DNA of 64,000 nucleotides from an uncultured SAR324 cluster bacterium (lineage in GTDB: Bacteria; SAR324; NAC60-12): NCBI GenBank assembly GCA_902562015.1, contig CACERX010000004.1, positions 1 through 64,000 of the forward strand, in the 5' to 3' direction. The notes under the pieces are model-generated. The model ran no database searches, was not told the DNA's origin, and was given only the letters and a program-made list of their open reading frames with translations. This document shows positions 19,832 through 28,665 of the stretch, piece after piece (the first letter of the stretch is position 1; every line of letters starts with the position of its first letter). The position numbers were made by a program, and so were the translations under genes.

Positions 19832-22501
19832 ATGAAACTTAAATCATTTTTTATTCTTCTAGTAATTGTCTATTTAATAATTAGCCTTGTTTCAAGTGTC
19901 TTAGCTGCAACCACCCTCAATTTGACTATTGTAAATACACGTTTAGGTTCATATTCTCTTCCTGTTCCTGAACTTAGATTGCCAGACCTTCCAATTTTTT
20001 CTTTAGTTTCAGTATCAGAAGCATCAGTTCCAGAACTACCTGACTGGCATAACTCACGTTTTGTTCCAAATGAACCAGGGTGGCTGGACAGGTCTGGTAA
20101 GTATTATAAGGAAGGTATAATGCAGTTATTTCGTGGAAACTTGACTCTTGCATTAATGAGATTTCAAACAATCATTGACGAGTATCCCGAAACTGATTGG
20201 ATAATTCCGTCTAGGTTTTGGCAGGGCCAAATCTTTGCTCAGCGCGAAAAATATGCTCAATCTGTGAAATCATTGAATCTATTTTTGAATTCGGTGAAAA
20301 AAAGTAAACACTCAGAACGCTACATTGATTTCCTAGATTTTAGTAGATACACACTTGCATGGTTGAATTTTAAGCAGTATAAATACAAAAAAGCTATTGA
20401 TATTATTAATAAAAATGAAAATAAGATTGATAGTGAAAAAATTCGTAGCAAACTACTTTTTTTAAGATATTTGGCGAATGTTAAATTAAATAATAATGAG
20501 GCAACACTCAGTGTTCTTGAAAAATTGATAAAAGATTTTCCCAATGATTTCCGACATATATTACAATTAGGGGAATTTTATTATTCACAGAAAAATTGGC
20601 GGAAATTAACAAGTTTCGTAGTCACTCATTCTAAAAATACAAAATTTTATAATGATTCAAAAATGGAGCATTTTTTATGGCTTGGATTAGATGCTCATCT
20701 AAACCTTAAACAATGGAAAAAAGCGAAAAAATTTATAAAATCTTTGGAAAAACTAGGTGTACAAAGTACTGATAAACTCGCTAAAGCTTATTTAAAACTG
20801 AACCTGCATACAAAACAAATTGAACAGGCATGGAAAGACTGGATGAATATAGAGGATCAGATACTTCGTGCTCAAGCCTTGAGGGCATTAATGCACCGGG
20901 CTATTAAAGTTGAGGAATTCGATTTTTTGCTAAAATTGGAGATTGATCTTAACTCAATAAGTACTTTTTGGCGGTCATGGCAGGATGAAGTTGAACTGAT
21001 TTATGCATACCTATATTTTCGTCTGGACCAGATAGAAAAGTCGAAACCATTTCTTGAATCATCAAGAAAATATTTGTTGAAGGGAGACGACACACAGTTT
21101 TCAATTGTAAATGAAGAAGGACTTTTTTTAAGTTCAGTGATAGAGCTGGTTTCTTTAAATTACCAGAGGGCATTTATGTTGATTAAACAGTTGCTTGAAA
21201 GTTACCCGGATTCAGACCGACTTTCCGATTATTATTTTTGGTATGGAGTTTTACAGTATGAAATTGAAAAAAATTCTATGCAGACAATCATGGCCATGCG
21301 TCAGGTAGACCAAAATGGTAACAGGGCTGATGATCGTCTGTTCCTTTTGGCTAAAGTTAATCATGATCAACAGAATTGGACTTCAGTAAACTCGTCTATT
21401 TTAAATTTGAAAAAATTGTTTCCAGAATCACCATTCTTAGAAGAAGGTCTTTTTTTACAGTCCCAAGCTATTTTTGAACAGAAGCAATATAATTCAGCAC
21501 TAGAAATTTTAAATGAACTTGAAAACACTTTTGATCCATTAAAAAAGCCTGTAAGAGCAATAGATTTAAGAGTTAGGGTTCTTATGGCACTGCAAAGGTA
21601 TGAACAGGCAGATGAGGTGCTCAAGAGATCGATATCAATTCATGCAGACTTTTCTCTCATAAAATTGAGGATCGAAGTTTTGAGGCATATTAATGATCCA
21701 AGGCGTATTATTGGTGTTACAGACCTTGGATTGGGAATTTCTATAACTGAAGACCAGGGATTTTTGTTTTTTCAACAAGCAGAGGCTTTATATGAAATGA
21801 AGCAATATGAGCAGGCGTTCACAGTTTATAGCTTAGCATTAAAAAATCCTCCGAAAAAAAAGAGTCGTTTTATCAATTACATGATTCTGAAAACTCATTT
21901 TGAGTTGGGCAGAATTAATGAGCTAGAGCATGGAGCTAGGAAATTACTGGATAAGGTTGGAGATGACGATTATGCCAAAGAAATATTACATTTGCTCAGC
22001 AGTTATTTTCTTGAAAGAAAACAAAAAGAAAAGGCGAAACCTTATTTAAAGCAACTTGTAGCCAATTATGAAGAATCTGTGCGTCAGGAGGACTTGCCAG
22101 CTAAACAAAGGGTTGATCAGATTGTTCTCATAGGGGAAATATATAACGACCTGGATGAATATGAGCAAGCAGTTCGCTGGTTAAACCAAGCATTGAAATC
22201 GATGAAAACTGTTGAAGAAGGCCGTAAGAAATGGCAATTACGCATACTTAGGGAAAAGGGGTTTGCACTATTCAAACTTGATCAACATAGTAAGGCATTG
22301 GCTGCGAACCTCAAGGTACTTTACTTAGATCAAAGTTTGTCAGACGAATTAAAATATGATCTGAATTTAAGAATAGCCTCTAGTTATGTGAAGCTGAAAC
22401 GTAATAAAGAAGCTAAAGCAATATATCGTAAAATGCTCAATAATTTTGAAGACGATAATCGTCAAAAAGAAGTGGAAGCCCTGCTTGAAAATTTGATGTA
22501 A
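19832..22501 (+). CDS. Large secreted TPR-repeat protein
   Basis: About 889 residues. I chose ATG 19832 because it opens a clean signal peptide (MKLKSFFILLVIVYLIISLV then SSVLAATT); a TTG 21 bases upstream, 3 bases after the mnmH stop, would add seven residues. The mature part has many tetratricopeptide-like helical pairs: YKEGIMQLFRGNLTLALMRF, PSRFWQGQIFAQREKYAQS, YNSALEILNELE, YEMKQYEQAFTVYSLALK, YNDLDEYEQAVRWLNQALK and YVKLKRNKEAKAIYRKML. It is probably a periplasmic scaffold or outer-membrane assembly factor of BamD/YbgF-like style. The partner is unknown and I see no enzymatic motif. Confidence 0.75.
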   Translation: MKLKSFFILLVIVYLIISLVSSVLAATTLNLTIVNTRLGSYSLPVPELRLPDLPIFSLVSVSEASVPELPDWHNSRFVPNEPGWLDRSGKYYKEGIMQLFRGNLTLALMRFQTIIDEYPETDWIIPSRFWQGQIFAQREKYAQSVKSLNLFLNSVKKSKHSERYIDFLDFSRYTLAWLNFKQYKYKKAIDIINKNENKIDSEKIRSKLLFLRYLANVKLNNNEATLSVLEKLIKDFPNDFRHILQLGEFYYSQKNWRKLTSFVVTHSKNTKFYNDSKMEHFLWLGLDAHLNLKQWKKAKKFIKSLEKLGVQSTDKLAKAYLKLNLHTKQIEQAWKDWMNIEDQILRAQALRALMHRAIKVEEFDFLLKLEIDLNSISTFWRSWQDEVELIYAYLYFRLDQIEKSKPFLESSRKYLLKGDDTQFSIVNEEGLFLSSVIELVSLNYQRAFMLIKQLLESYPDSDRLSDYYFWYGVLQYEIEKNSMQTIMAMRQVDQNGNRADDRLFLLAKVNHDQQNWTSVNSSILNLKKLFPESPFLEEGLFLQSQAIFEQKQYNSALEILNELENTFDPLKKPVRAIDLRVRVLMALQRYEQADEVLKRSISIHADFSLIKLRIEVLRHINDPRRIIGVTDLGLGISITEDQGFLFFQQAEALYEMKQYEQAFTVYSLALKNPPKKKSRFINYMILKTHFELGRINELEHGARKLLDKVGDDDYAKEILHLLSSYFLERKQKEKAKPYLKQLVANYEESVRQEDLPAKQRVDQIVLIGEIYNDLDEYEQAVRWLNQALKSMKTVEEGRKKWQLRILREKGFALFKLDQHSKALAANLKVLYLDQSLSDELKYDLNLRIASSYVKLKRNKEAKAIYRKMLNNFEDDNRQKEVEALLENLM

Positions 22502-22518
22502 AAAAATTTTAAACCGAA

Positions 22519-22534
22519 TGTTTCACGTGAAACA
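22519..22534. other. parS centromere site (ParB binding)
   Basis: The 16 bases TGTTTCACGTGAAACA form a perfect palindrome identical to the consensus parS site bound by chromosomal ParB (Spo0J). It sits in the 41-base gap between the TPR gene and cmk, 9 bases before the cmk ATG. parS sites cluster near the replication origin in most bacteria, which agrees with recF-gyrB at the start of the window. The cognate chromosomal parAB pair, often beside gidAB, is not in this window. Confidence 0.92.
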
Positions 22535-22542
22535 AATATCTT

Positions 22543-23226
22543 ATGAGTTTTATAATTATTGCCATTGATGGTCCTTCCGGAGTTGGCAAAAGCACAATTG
22601 CTAAAAAACTAGCTACTGAACTCAATTGTTTATATGTCGATACAGGAGCAATGTTTCGTTGTTTGGCACTTAGTTGGGGAAAGCAGGGTTGTCCAGAAAG
22701 CGATCTTTCTCTGCATGAACTTGGCGAAAACACAAAGATAGACTTTAAAGATGAGAAAATATTTTGTGATGAAATTGATGTGACGAATAAAATCAGATCA
22801 GAGAAAATTTCATCACTAGCTTCCAGAATTAGTCTTTTCCCTTCCATCCGTGAAGTGATGAAAAAAAAACAGCAAGCTTTGGTTAAAGAAGAATGTGAAG
22901 CCGGAAATTATAATGGCGCAGTAATGGAAGGACGTGATATCGGTACCGTTATTTTTCCGTCTGCAGATTATAAATATTACTTGGATGCGTCTCCTGAAAT
23001 TCGTGCAGAGCGGAGGTATCTGCAATTGCGGGAACAGAACGTTGATGTAGATTTTAAAAAAATTCTGTCTGCTATTCGTGAACGCGACCATCAGGATAAA
23101 AATCGAATTTTAGCTCCATTAAAGGCTGCTGAAGATGCGATAACTATAGATACTGTAAATATGAATATTGACGAAGTTATGAAACATTTGCTTAAAGATG
23201 TAGACCGTACAAAGATATATTTATAG
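22543..23226 (+). CDS. cmk: Cytidylate kinase
   Basis: Phosphorylates CMP and dCMP to the diphosphates, needed for nucleotide recycling. The P-loop is GPSGVGKS at 10-17, followed by the substrate-binding strand LYVDTGAMFRCLAL. GRDIGTVIFPSADYKYYLDA is the conserved Cmk block, and RAERRYLQL with ERDHQDKNRILAPLKAAEDA completes the lid and the C-terminal motif. At 227 residues it is the usual size. In many genomes rpsA follows cmk, but here the next gene is a sugar nucleotidyltransferase. A parS site lies 9 bases upstream of its start. Confidence 0.95.
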   Translation: MSFIIIAIDGPSGVGKSTIAKKLATELNCLYVDTGAMFRCLALSWGKQGCPESDLSLHELGENTKIDFKDEKIFCDEIDVTNKIRSEKISSLASRISLFPSIREVMKKKQQALVKEECEAGNYNGAVMEGRDIGTVIFPSADYKYYLDASPEIRAERRYLQLREQNVDVDFKKILSAIRERDHQDKNRILAPLKAAEDAITIDTVNMNIDEVMKHLLKDVDRTKIYL

Positions 23227-23275
23227 GCAGCTAGCTTAAATTAATAAATTATCAATTAATAAATACAGAAATCAC

Positions 23276-24466
23276 ATGAAAGCAGTCATACTTGCGGCTA
23301 ACCGTAGCACAAGGCTAAGCCCTTTTATTGAAACACGTTGTAAGCCAATGATTCGCATAGCCGGACAATACGTACTTGAGAATACTATCCGTTTTTTAAA
23401 AGCAGCAGGAATTAACGATATTGTTCTTGTTGTGAATCATCAGCAGGACTTAATTAGAAATGTTTTTGGAGGTGGACAGAAACATGGAGTAAACATTGAG
23501 TATATTGTTCAGAATGAACTTTTAGGAATAGGTCATGCCTTGAATTTATGTCAGTCATCATTAGAAAAAAAACCTTTTTTACTTACCTATGGAGATGTAC
23601 TGACTGACGAAAACCCTTATTTATCAATTCTGCAAACATATACCGAAACTGACAAGGAAGTCTCAATGGTAGCATTGCCGGAGTCTTCCAAGGAGTTTGG
23701 TAATGTCTACCTTGATCATGAAATGAAAATTAGTCGTTTGGTTGAAAAACCTTCAGATGATCAGGCGAATTATGTTTTTGCAGGAATATTTGTTTTATTT
23801 CCAAACATCTTTGATCTTTTGGAAATGTATAATAATGATATTTCCCAGTGCTATGAAAATATTATAGGAGCTGGGGGACTTCAGGCCTGTTTATGGGAAA
23901 GAGGATGGATTGATATGATTCATCCTTGGCATATTTTGGTTGCAAACCAAATGCTGATGAACTCATGGGAAACAGCAAACATTGACAAAAGCGCAAAACT
24001 ACTGGGCCATGTGCATCTTGAGGGTGCAGTTAGGATTGGACATAATGTAACTGTTGAATCAGGAACAGTGCTTAAAGGACCTTGTTATATTGGAGAAAAT
24101 TCTTATATCGGGAATAATTCACTTATTCGCAACTACAGTGCTATTGGACCAAACTCTACAGTTGGTTATGGTTCAGAGTTAAAAAATTGTGTGCTTTTTG
24201 GGTCCAATGATATTGGGCGTTTATCTTTTGTTGGAGATAGTGTTATTGGTGAAAATACCACTACAGGTTCTGGATTGACAACTGTTAATCATTCCGCAGA
24301 GTATTCACCTGTAATTTGCAAAACAGAGAATGGTAATGTTGAAACAGGATTGACTAAATTAGGAGCTTTCTTTGGAGACAACGTTAAAATTGGTGTGAGA
24401 CATGTAACTGTTCCGGGTTCAATTTTGAATAGTGGGAGTAAAATACCTGATAGTACCACCCTTTGA
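23276..24466 (+). CDS. GlmU-like sugar-1-phosphate nucleotidyltransferase with left-handed beta-helix
   Basis: N-terminal nucleotidyltransferase (about 1-240) and C-terminal hexapeptide-repeat beta-helix (about 245-396, IGENSYIGNNSLIRNYSAIG and similar). The layout matches the archaeal-type bifunctional GlmU or UTP-sugar pyrophosphorylase family. The sequence opens MKAVILAANRSTRLSP, where the family has AAGxGTRL: both glycines of the nucleotide-binding loop are replaced, while the Arg and the KPM lysine remain. YGDVLTDENPY supplies the metal-binding Asp. The next two genes are glmS and a phosphohexomutase, so UDP-GlcNAc synthesis is the likely pathway. Whether the altered loop still binds UTP is uncertain. 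Confidence 0.75.
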   Translation: MKAVILAANRSTRLSPFIETRCKPMIRIAGQYVLENTIRFLKAAGINDIVLVVNHQQDLIRNVFGGGQKHGVNIEYIVQNELLGIGHALNLCQSSLEKKPFLLTYGDVLTDENPYLSILQTYTETDKEVSMVALPESSKEFGNVYLDHEMKISRLVEKPSDDQANYVFAGIFVLFPNIFDLLEMYNNDISQCYENIIGAGGLQACLWERGWIDMIHPWHILVANQMLMNSWETANIDKSAKLLGHVHLEGAVRIGHNVTVESGTVLKGPCYIGENSYIGNNSLIRNYSAIGPNSTVGYGSELKNCVLFGSNDIGRLSFVGDSVIGENTTTGSGLTTVNHSAEYSPVICKTENGNVETGLTKLGAFFGDNVKIGVRHVTVPGSILNSGSKIPDSTTL

Positions 24467-24586
24467 AATGCTGATTAGTGAATTTTAAATTAATATTTGC
24501 AATATGAGAAATTATACTATTATGTATCCAAATTTTTCATACAAACTTCAAATCAAGAAATATAATATTTTGATTTACTAATTGTT

Positions 24587-26404
24587 ATGTGTGGTATAAG
24601 TGGCATAGTGCATTCAGAAAATTTTGGCAGGAATTTACTTAATTCCATAAGAAATCTTGAATATCGAGGATATGATTCTTGTGGGGTTGCTGTGATACAG
24701 AATGGTAAGATCGATTTAAGAAAAAATATAGGTGGAATTGATGATGTCAATTTAAAAGAACGTTTGGATCAGATGCAGGGAAAGATTGGCATTGCTCACA
24801 CGCGTTGGGCAACCCATGGAGGTGTCACTCAGGAAAATGCTCATCCTCATCTTTCAGCAAATCGAAAATTTGCCGTCGTCCATAACGGTATAATATCTAA
24901 TTATCAGCAACTTAGGGATGTAATGCTTAGTGAAGGTGTTTGTTTTGAGTCATTGACTGATACTGAGGTTTTTGTGAACCTTTTGGAAAAATCCTATACT
25001 GAAAGAAATGATTTAGAACAGGCTTTCCTGGCAGCACTTCAGCAGATAGAAGGTTCATTTTCAATTGTTATGCTTTCTTCACATGATCCAGAGCATTTGT
25101 ATTGCGTGAAAAAGGAGTCCCCCTTATTGTTGGGTCTGGGCGAAGACTGTAATTATGTTGGGTCTGATATAAATGCCTTTCTGGAATATACTAGGAAGGC
25201 AATTGTTTTAGATGAAGGTGAGTATGTAATTTTAGGTCCTAATGACTACCAAGTCCGCAGTTTAAAAACTGGTAAAAAACTCAAGAAAAATGTTCTGCAT
25301 ATTGACTGGGACATAGAGACCAGTAAAAAAGGTGGATTTTCTCATTATATGCTCAAAGAAATATTTGATGAGCCACAAACTGTCAGGCAGGCAATGAAGA
25401 TACCAAGGCAGCAAATCCTCAGAATGGCCGAAATGTTTGCCGATTCTTCACGTTCATACATGATGGGTGTGGGTACAACTTATTATGTTGCCAGTATCAG
25501 TCAATATTATTTTTCTGATCTTGCAGACTGCTATTATTCTGCATTGAGTTCTGATGAGTTTTCTGTAGTTGATATAAAAAGAGGAGATATGGTGCTAGCT
25601 ATTTCTCAATCAGGTGAAACATATGATACAAAAACTGCGCTGGTATCCGCAAAAAAACGTGGGGCGAAAACTGCAGCCATAGTTAATGTGATGGGTTCAG
25701 CAATTAGTATGATGGTAGACCAGGTAATAATGCAGGGGTCAGGGCCTGAAATATGTGTTGTTTCCACAAAGGCAGCTTTGGCACAAACTGTCATTATGGT
25801 ACGTGTTGCTATTGAGCTGGGACTTATCAGGAAAAAAATTAAACAAAATGATTACCAAAAATTTCAGAAGGAAATGCAGGAATTTTCAGAAATTATAGAA
25901 ATAGTACTCAATGAACAGTCTGGATTTGTTCGTAATATTGCCAGAGATACTAGTCATGTTAAAAATTGGTTGTTTTTGGGATGCGGAATTTATTATCCAG
26001 TGGCAATGGAGTCTGCTTTAAAAATGAAGGAAGTTACATATCAGCATGCTGAAGGCATGCCTGCAGGTTTTCTTAAGCATGGAACTTTATCAATGGTAGA
26101 ACCTTCTCTACACACATTATTTTTTGTTCCTCCCCTTGAACAAAAAGAACTTCACAAGCGTACATTGATTGCCATGGAACAGGTAAAATCGCGTGGAGGA
26201 ACCGTGATTGCCATTGTCTTTCAAGGCGATGAACTTGCTCAAAAAATTGCTTCCCAATCTATAAAACTTCCTGTTGTAACTCCTTTGTTTGCTCCTTTTT
26301 TGCAGATGATTATTGCTCAGATGTTTGCTTATTATGCTGCTCTAGACCTTGGACGTAATATAGATAAACCAAGAAATTTAGCCAAATCTGTAACAGTAGG
26401 CTGA
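24587..26404 (+). CDS. glmS: Glutamine-fructose-6-phosphate aminotransferase
   Basis: Makes glucosamine-6-phosphate from fructose-6-phosphate and glutamine, the first committed step to UDP-GlcNAc, peptidoglycan and lipid A. The N-terminal class II amidotransferase has the nucleophile Cys2 (MCGISGIV), HTRWATHGG and HNGIISNY. Two SIS sugar-isomerase domains follow (about 285-420 and 455-590) with SQSGETYDT and the CVVSTKAALAQ loop. The C-terminus PRNLAKSVTVG is the canonical tail. At 605 residues it is normal. It lies between a GlmU-like and a GlmM-like gene. No glmS ribozyme is visible in the 120-base gap upstream. Confidence 0.97.
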   Translation: MCGISGIVHSENFGRNLLNSIRNLEYRGYDSCGVAVIQNGKIDLRKNIGGIDDVNLKERLDQMQGKIGIAHTRWATHGGVTQENAHPHLSANRKFAVVHNGIISNYQQLRDVMLSEGVCFESLTDTEVFVNLLEKSYTERNDLEQAFLAALQQIEGSFSIVMLSSHDPEHLYCVKKESPLLLGLGEDCNYVGSDINAFLEYTRKAIVLDEGEYVILGPNDYQVRSLKTGKKLKKNVLHIDWDIETSKKGGFSHYMLKEIFDEPQTVRQAMKIPRQQILRMAEMFADSSRSYMMGVGTTYYVASISQYYFSDLADCYYSALSSDEFSVVDIKRGDMVLAISQSGETYDTKTALVSAKKRGAKTAAIVNVMGSAISMMVDQVIMQGSGPEICVVSTKAALAQTVIMVRVAIELGLIRKKIKQNDYQKFQKEMQEFSEIIEIVLNEQSGFVRNIARDTSHVKNWLFLGCGIYYPVAMESALKMKEVTYQHAEGMPAGFLKHGTLSMVEPSLHTLFFVPPLEQKELHKRTLIAMEQVKSRGGTVIAIVFQGDELAQKIASQSIKLPVVTPLFAPFLQMIIAQMFAYYAALDLGRNIDKPRNLAKSVTVG

Positions 26405-26499
26405 GTAGTGAGTCTCCCACCTTGTTCTATTTATAATTAACTTTTATATTTTGGAAATTTTTTTCTTCAATTTTAAAATGTTTATTTATATTCATAAAT

Positions 26500-28617
26500 A
26501 TGGCTATAACCAGTATACAAGGAACTGACGGAATACGCGGACCAGTCTGTCTTTCGGAAAATAGTTCTTATATAGGTCCAATGGACGCGTATCTTAAAGA
26601 AGGAATTCTAACAGAAGAATTATTTGAATTATATACATACTCCTTTTGTAAGGAGCTATTGAATACAGCTTTTACTGAAAATAATGACATTGCTGTAATT
26701 GGTTGGGACCCTAGGGACAGTAGTGGAAGATTCAATCAGGCTGCAGTTAACGGAATCAGGAAAGCAGGGATGAACGCAACCGTAGTTGATACACTTCCAA
26801 CTCCTGCAATATCAATGTATCAGCTGAAAATTGGTGCTGCTTGTGGGTTTGTTTTAACTGCATCACATAACAGAGCGGACCAGAATGGTATAAAAATTTT
26901 TCTTGGACACTCAAATCTTAAATTGCTTCCTGAAGATGATAAGCGCCTAACTCAATATTGTCTTAATCTTGATTATGAAGAAATTAGGGCAGCACCGCTT
27001 ACGGGAAAAATTAGCAATGAACATTTACAAGCCAGGAAGTTGTTTATTGATTTTGTTTCCGATCATTATAACAGCTGGATGCAGATGGAATTGCTGAATA
27101 AGGTCACAGTTATTGTTGATGCAGCAAATGGAGCTTTTTCTCATTTGGTGAAGGATTTATTTCATTATGAAGGATGCAGAATCGAATTTATAAATTGTGA
27201 CCCCTCTAGAGGCATAAATTCTTGTTCAGGTGTTGCTGATCTCGAAGGAATTTCAATAATCAATGCCGATGAAATTATAGATGGTGAATTTAGTGAATAT
27301 GAGGCACTTAGGCGAATTATATCTATTGGTCGTGAACAAAATTATGCTGATCATAATAGGCTAGAAATGGTTTTTGGTTTTGTATTTGATGGTGATGGAG
27401 ACAGATGCTTTTTGCTAAATTATGATCCTTACAATGACCAGGTAAAAGTACTTGGAGGCGATATTCAGGCTTTTCTGCAGGCTAAGTTACTGAAGCAGAA
27501 ATCAAAATGGAACAAGCCCCCACTGTATTTGAATACTGTTGAAAGTGACATTGAAGCGGAACGTGCTATAAAGCGCAAAGGTTTTGAAACAAAACAGTGT
27601 GCTGTAGGAGATAAATGGATACTGTGGGAGTCTTTTTTAAGCCAGTGGAAATGTAGAAAGCAATATTTTCTTGAAAGGATCGATGACTCGGAATTTCAAG
27701 CATTAACAATAAAAGTTGATACAAAACTTGAACAAATGCAAGAAAGTGCCACTTTTGACGCAATTAAAGCTACAAATTCTGTATTTTTTGTAGAAAAATG
27801 GTTAATTGAGAAAAAGAGGAGTGAGCTTGTGAACTTGGCTCATGCTCATGCCTGTGAAATCAGTAATAACTGTTTTGCAATAGGAAGCGAGGAGTCTGGA
27901 CATATTATTACATTGGGCCATATCAGATCCGGAAAGCTAGTCAGGCCTGTATATATTGGCAATGGAGTTAAATGTGCACTGAACAGCATGGCTGCAGTGC
28001 TTCAGCTAAACCCAAATATGGAGCAGAAGCAATACTTTCAGTGGTTGAGTAATCCTTATCCTTCAGGTTATCAGAAAACCTTTCAGGTTTATTATGTGGA
28101 TAAGTCACTGCTTCGTGAGGATTCGGTAAATCGTAAGCAACTTCAACAACTGTTGTTGCAAAACTCTAGCTGGCCTGAAATGGAAACAAAAATAGATCAA
28201 AATCCGCAGGAACCACAGATGCTGATGATTCGTGTTTTTCAGCATAACTTGCCTGTTGCAATGGTGTATGTGAGAAATTCAGGTACAGAGGACAAGCTTG
28301 GATTGTATCTGCGTGGCAGCAGTAAACTTGCTGAAAAGCTTAATTCTCTTGCAAAAAACGTTTATAGCTACTTGATGATTTATTTTAAAAACAAAAAAAG
28401 CTTGATGGCAAGAGCAGAAAAATCAATTCTGCATAGTCTGATACATGGTACAAGTGAAACTATCGAGCTGATAGAGCCAGAATTTAAAAAAGTTCCGCTC
28501 GATCGTCTTCTAAATGAAATGTCTACTCGCCAAAAACTGATTGAAAAAGTTAAAGGAATTTGGCGAATTACGGATTTGGGCAGAACATTGATAAATCATA
28601 CTGTACATTTAGAATGA
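26500..28617 (+). CDS. Oversized alpha-D-phosphohexomutase (phosphoglucosamine/phosphomannomutase family)
   Basis: The four family motifs are present: phosphoserine loop TASHNRADQNGIK (Ser122; Arg replaces the usual Pro after TASHN), metal loop DGDGDR at 297-302, sugar loop GSEESGH at 462-468 and phosphate loop RNSGTE at 592-597. The protein has 705 residues against about 450 in the family: extra sequence lies between the metal and sugar loops (about 160 residues rather than about 80), and there is an 80-residue C-terminal extension of helical, possibly winged-helix, character. Its place after glmS suggests glucosamine-6-phosphate to glucosamine-1-phosphate conversion (GlmM role), but a different hexose phosphate is possible. 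Confidence 0.8.
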   Translation: MAITSIQGTDGIRGPVCLSENSSYIGPMDAYLKEGILTEELFELYTYSFCKELLNTAFTENNDIAVIGWDPRDSSGRFNQAAVNGIRKAGMNATVVDTLPTPAISMYQLKIGAACGFVLTASHNRADQNGIKIFLGHSNLKLLPEDDKRLTQYCLNLDYEEIRAAPLTGKISNEHLQARKLFIDFVSDHYNSWMQMELLNKVTVIVDAANGAFSHLVKDLFHYEGCRIEFINCDPSRGINSCSGVADLEGISIINADEIIDGEFSEYEALRRIISIGREQNYADHNRLEMVFGFVFDGDGDRCFLLNYDPYNDQVKVLGGDIQAFLQAKLLKQKSKWNKPPLYLNTVESDIEAERAIKRKGFETKQCAVGDKWILWESFLSQWKCRKQYFLERIDDSEFQALTIKVDTKLEQMQESATFDAIKATNSVFFVEKWLIEKKRSELVNLAHAHACEISNNCFAIGSEESGHIITLGHIRSGKLVRPVYIGNGVKCALNSMAAVLQLNPNMEQKQYFQWLSNPYPSGYQKTFQVYYVDKSLLREDSVNRKQLQQLLLQNSSWPEMETKIDQNPQEPQMLMIRVFQHNLPVAMVYVRNSGTEDKLGLYLRGSSKLAEKLNSLAKNVYSYLMIYFKNKKSLMARAEKSILHSLIHGTSETIELIEPEFKKVPLDRLLNEMSTRQKLIEKVKGIWRITDLGRTLINHTVHLE

Positions 28618-28629
28618 TTTATTTCTTTT

Positions 28630-28645
28630 TTCTGAACGTTCAGAA
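28630..28645. other. Perfect 16-base palindrome between convergent genes
   Basis: TTCTGAACGTTCAGAA is a perfect palindrome 13 bases after the mutase stop and 20 bases before the motB stop. It could fold into an eight-base-pair stem. The adjoining T-run lies on its left side (28624-28631), which is not the right side for a standard terminator on either strand, so a bidirectional terminator or a protein-binding site are both possible. Confidence 0.4.
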
Positions 28646-28665
28646 TAGAGCTAAATAATGATGTC

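Noticed and set aside
24467..24586. Possible glmS ribozyme upstream of glmS
   Set aside because: The gap is only 120 bases, AT-rich, and lacks the conserved ribozyme core that I would expect.
28095..28103. TGTGGATAA, a perfect DnaA-box sequence (another at 57550-57558)
   Set aside because: Single copies inside coding sequence, 29 kb apart, with no cluster or AT-rich unwinding region, so no origin is indicated.
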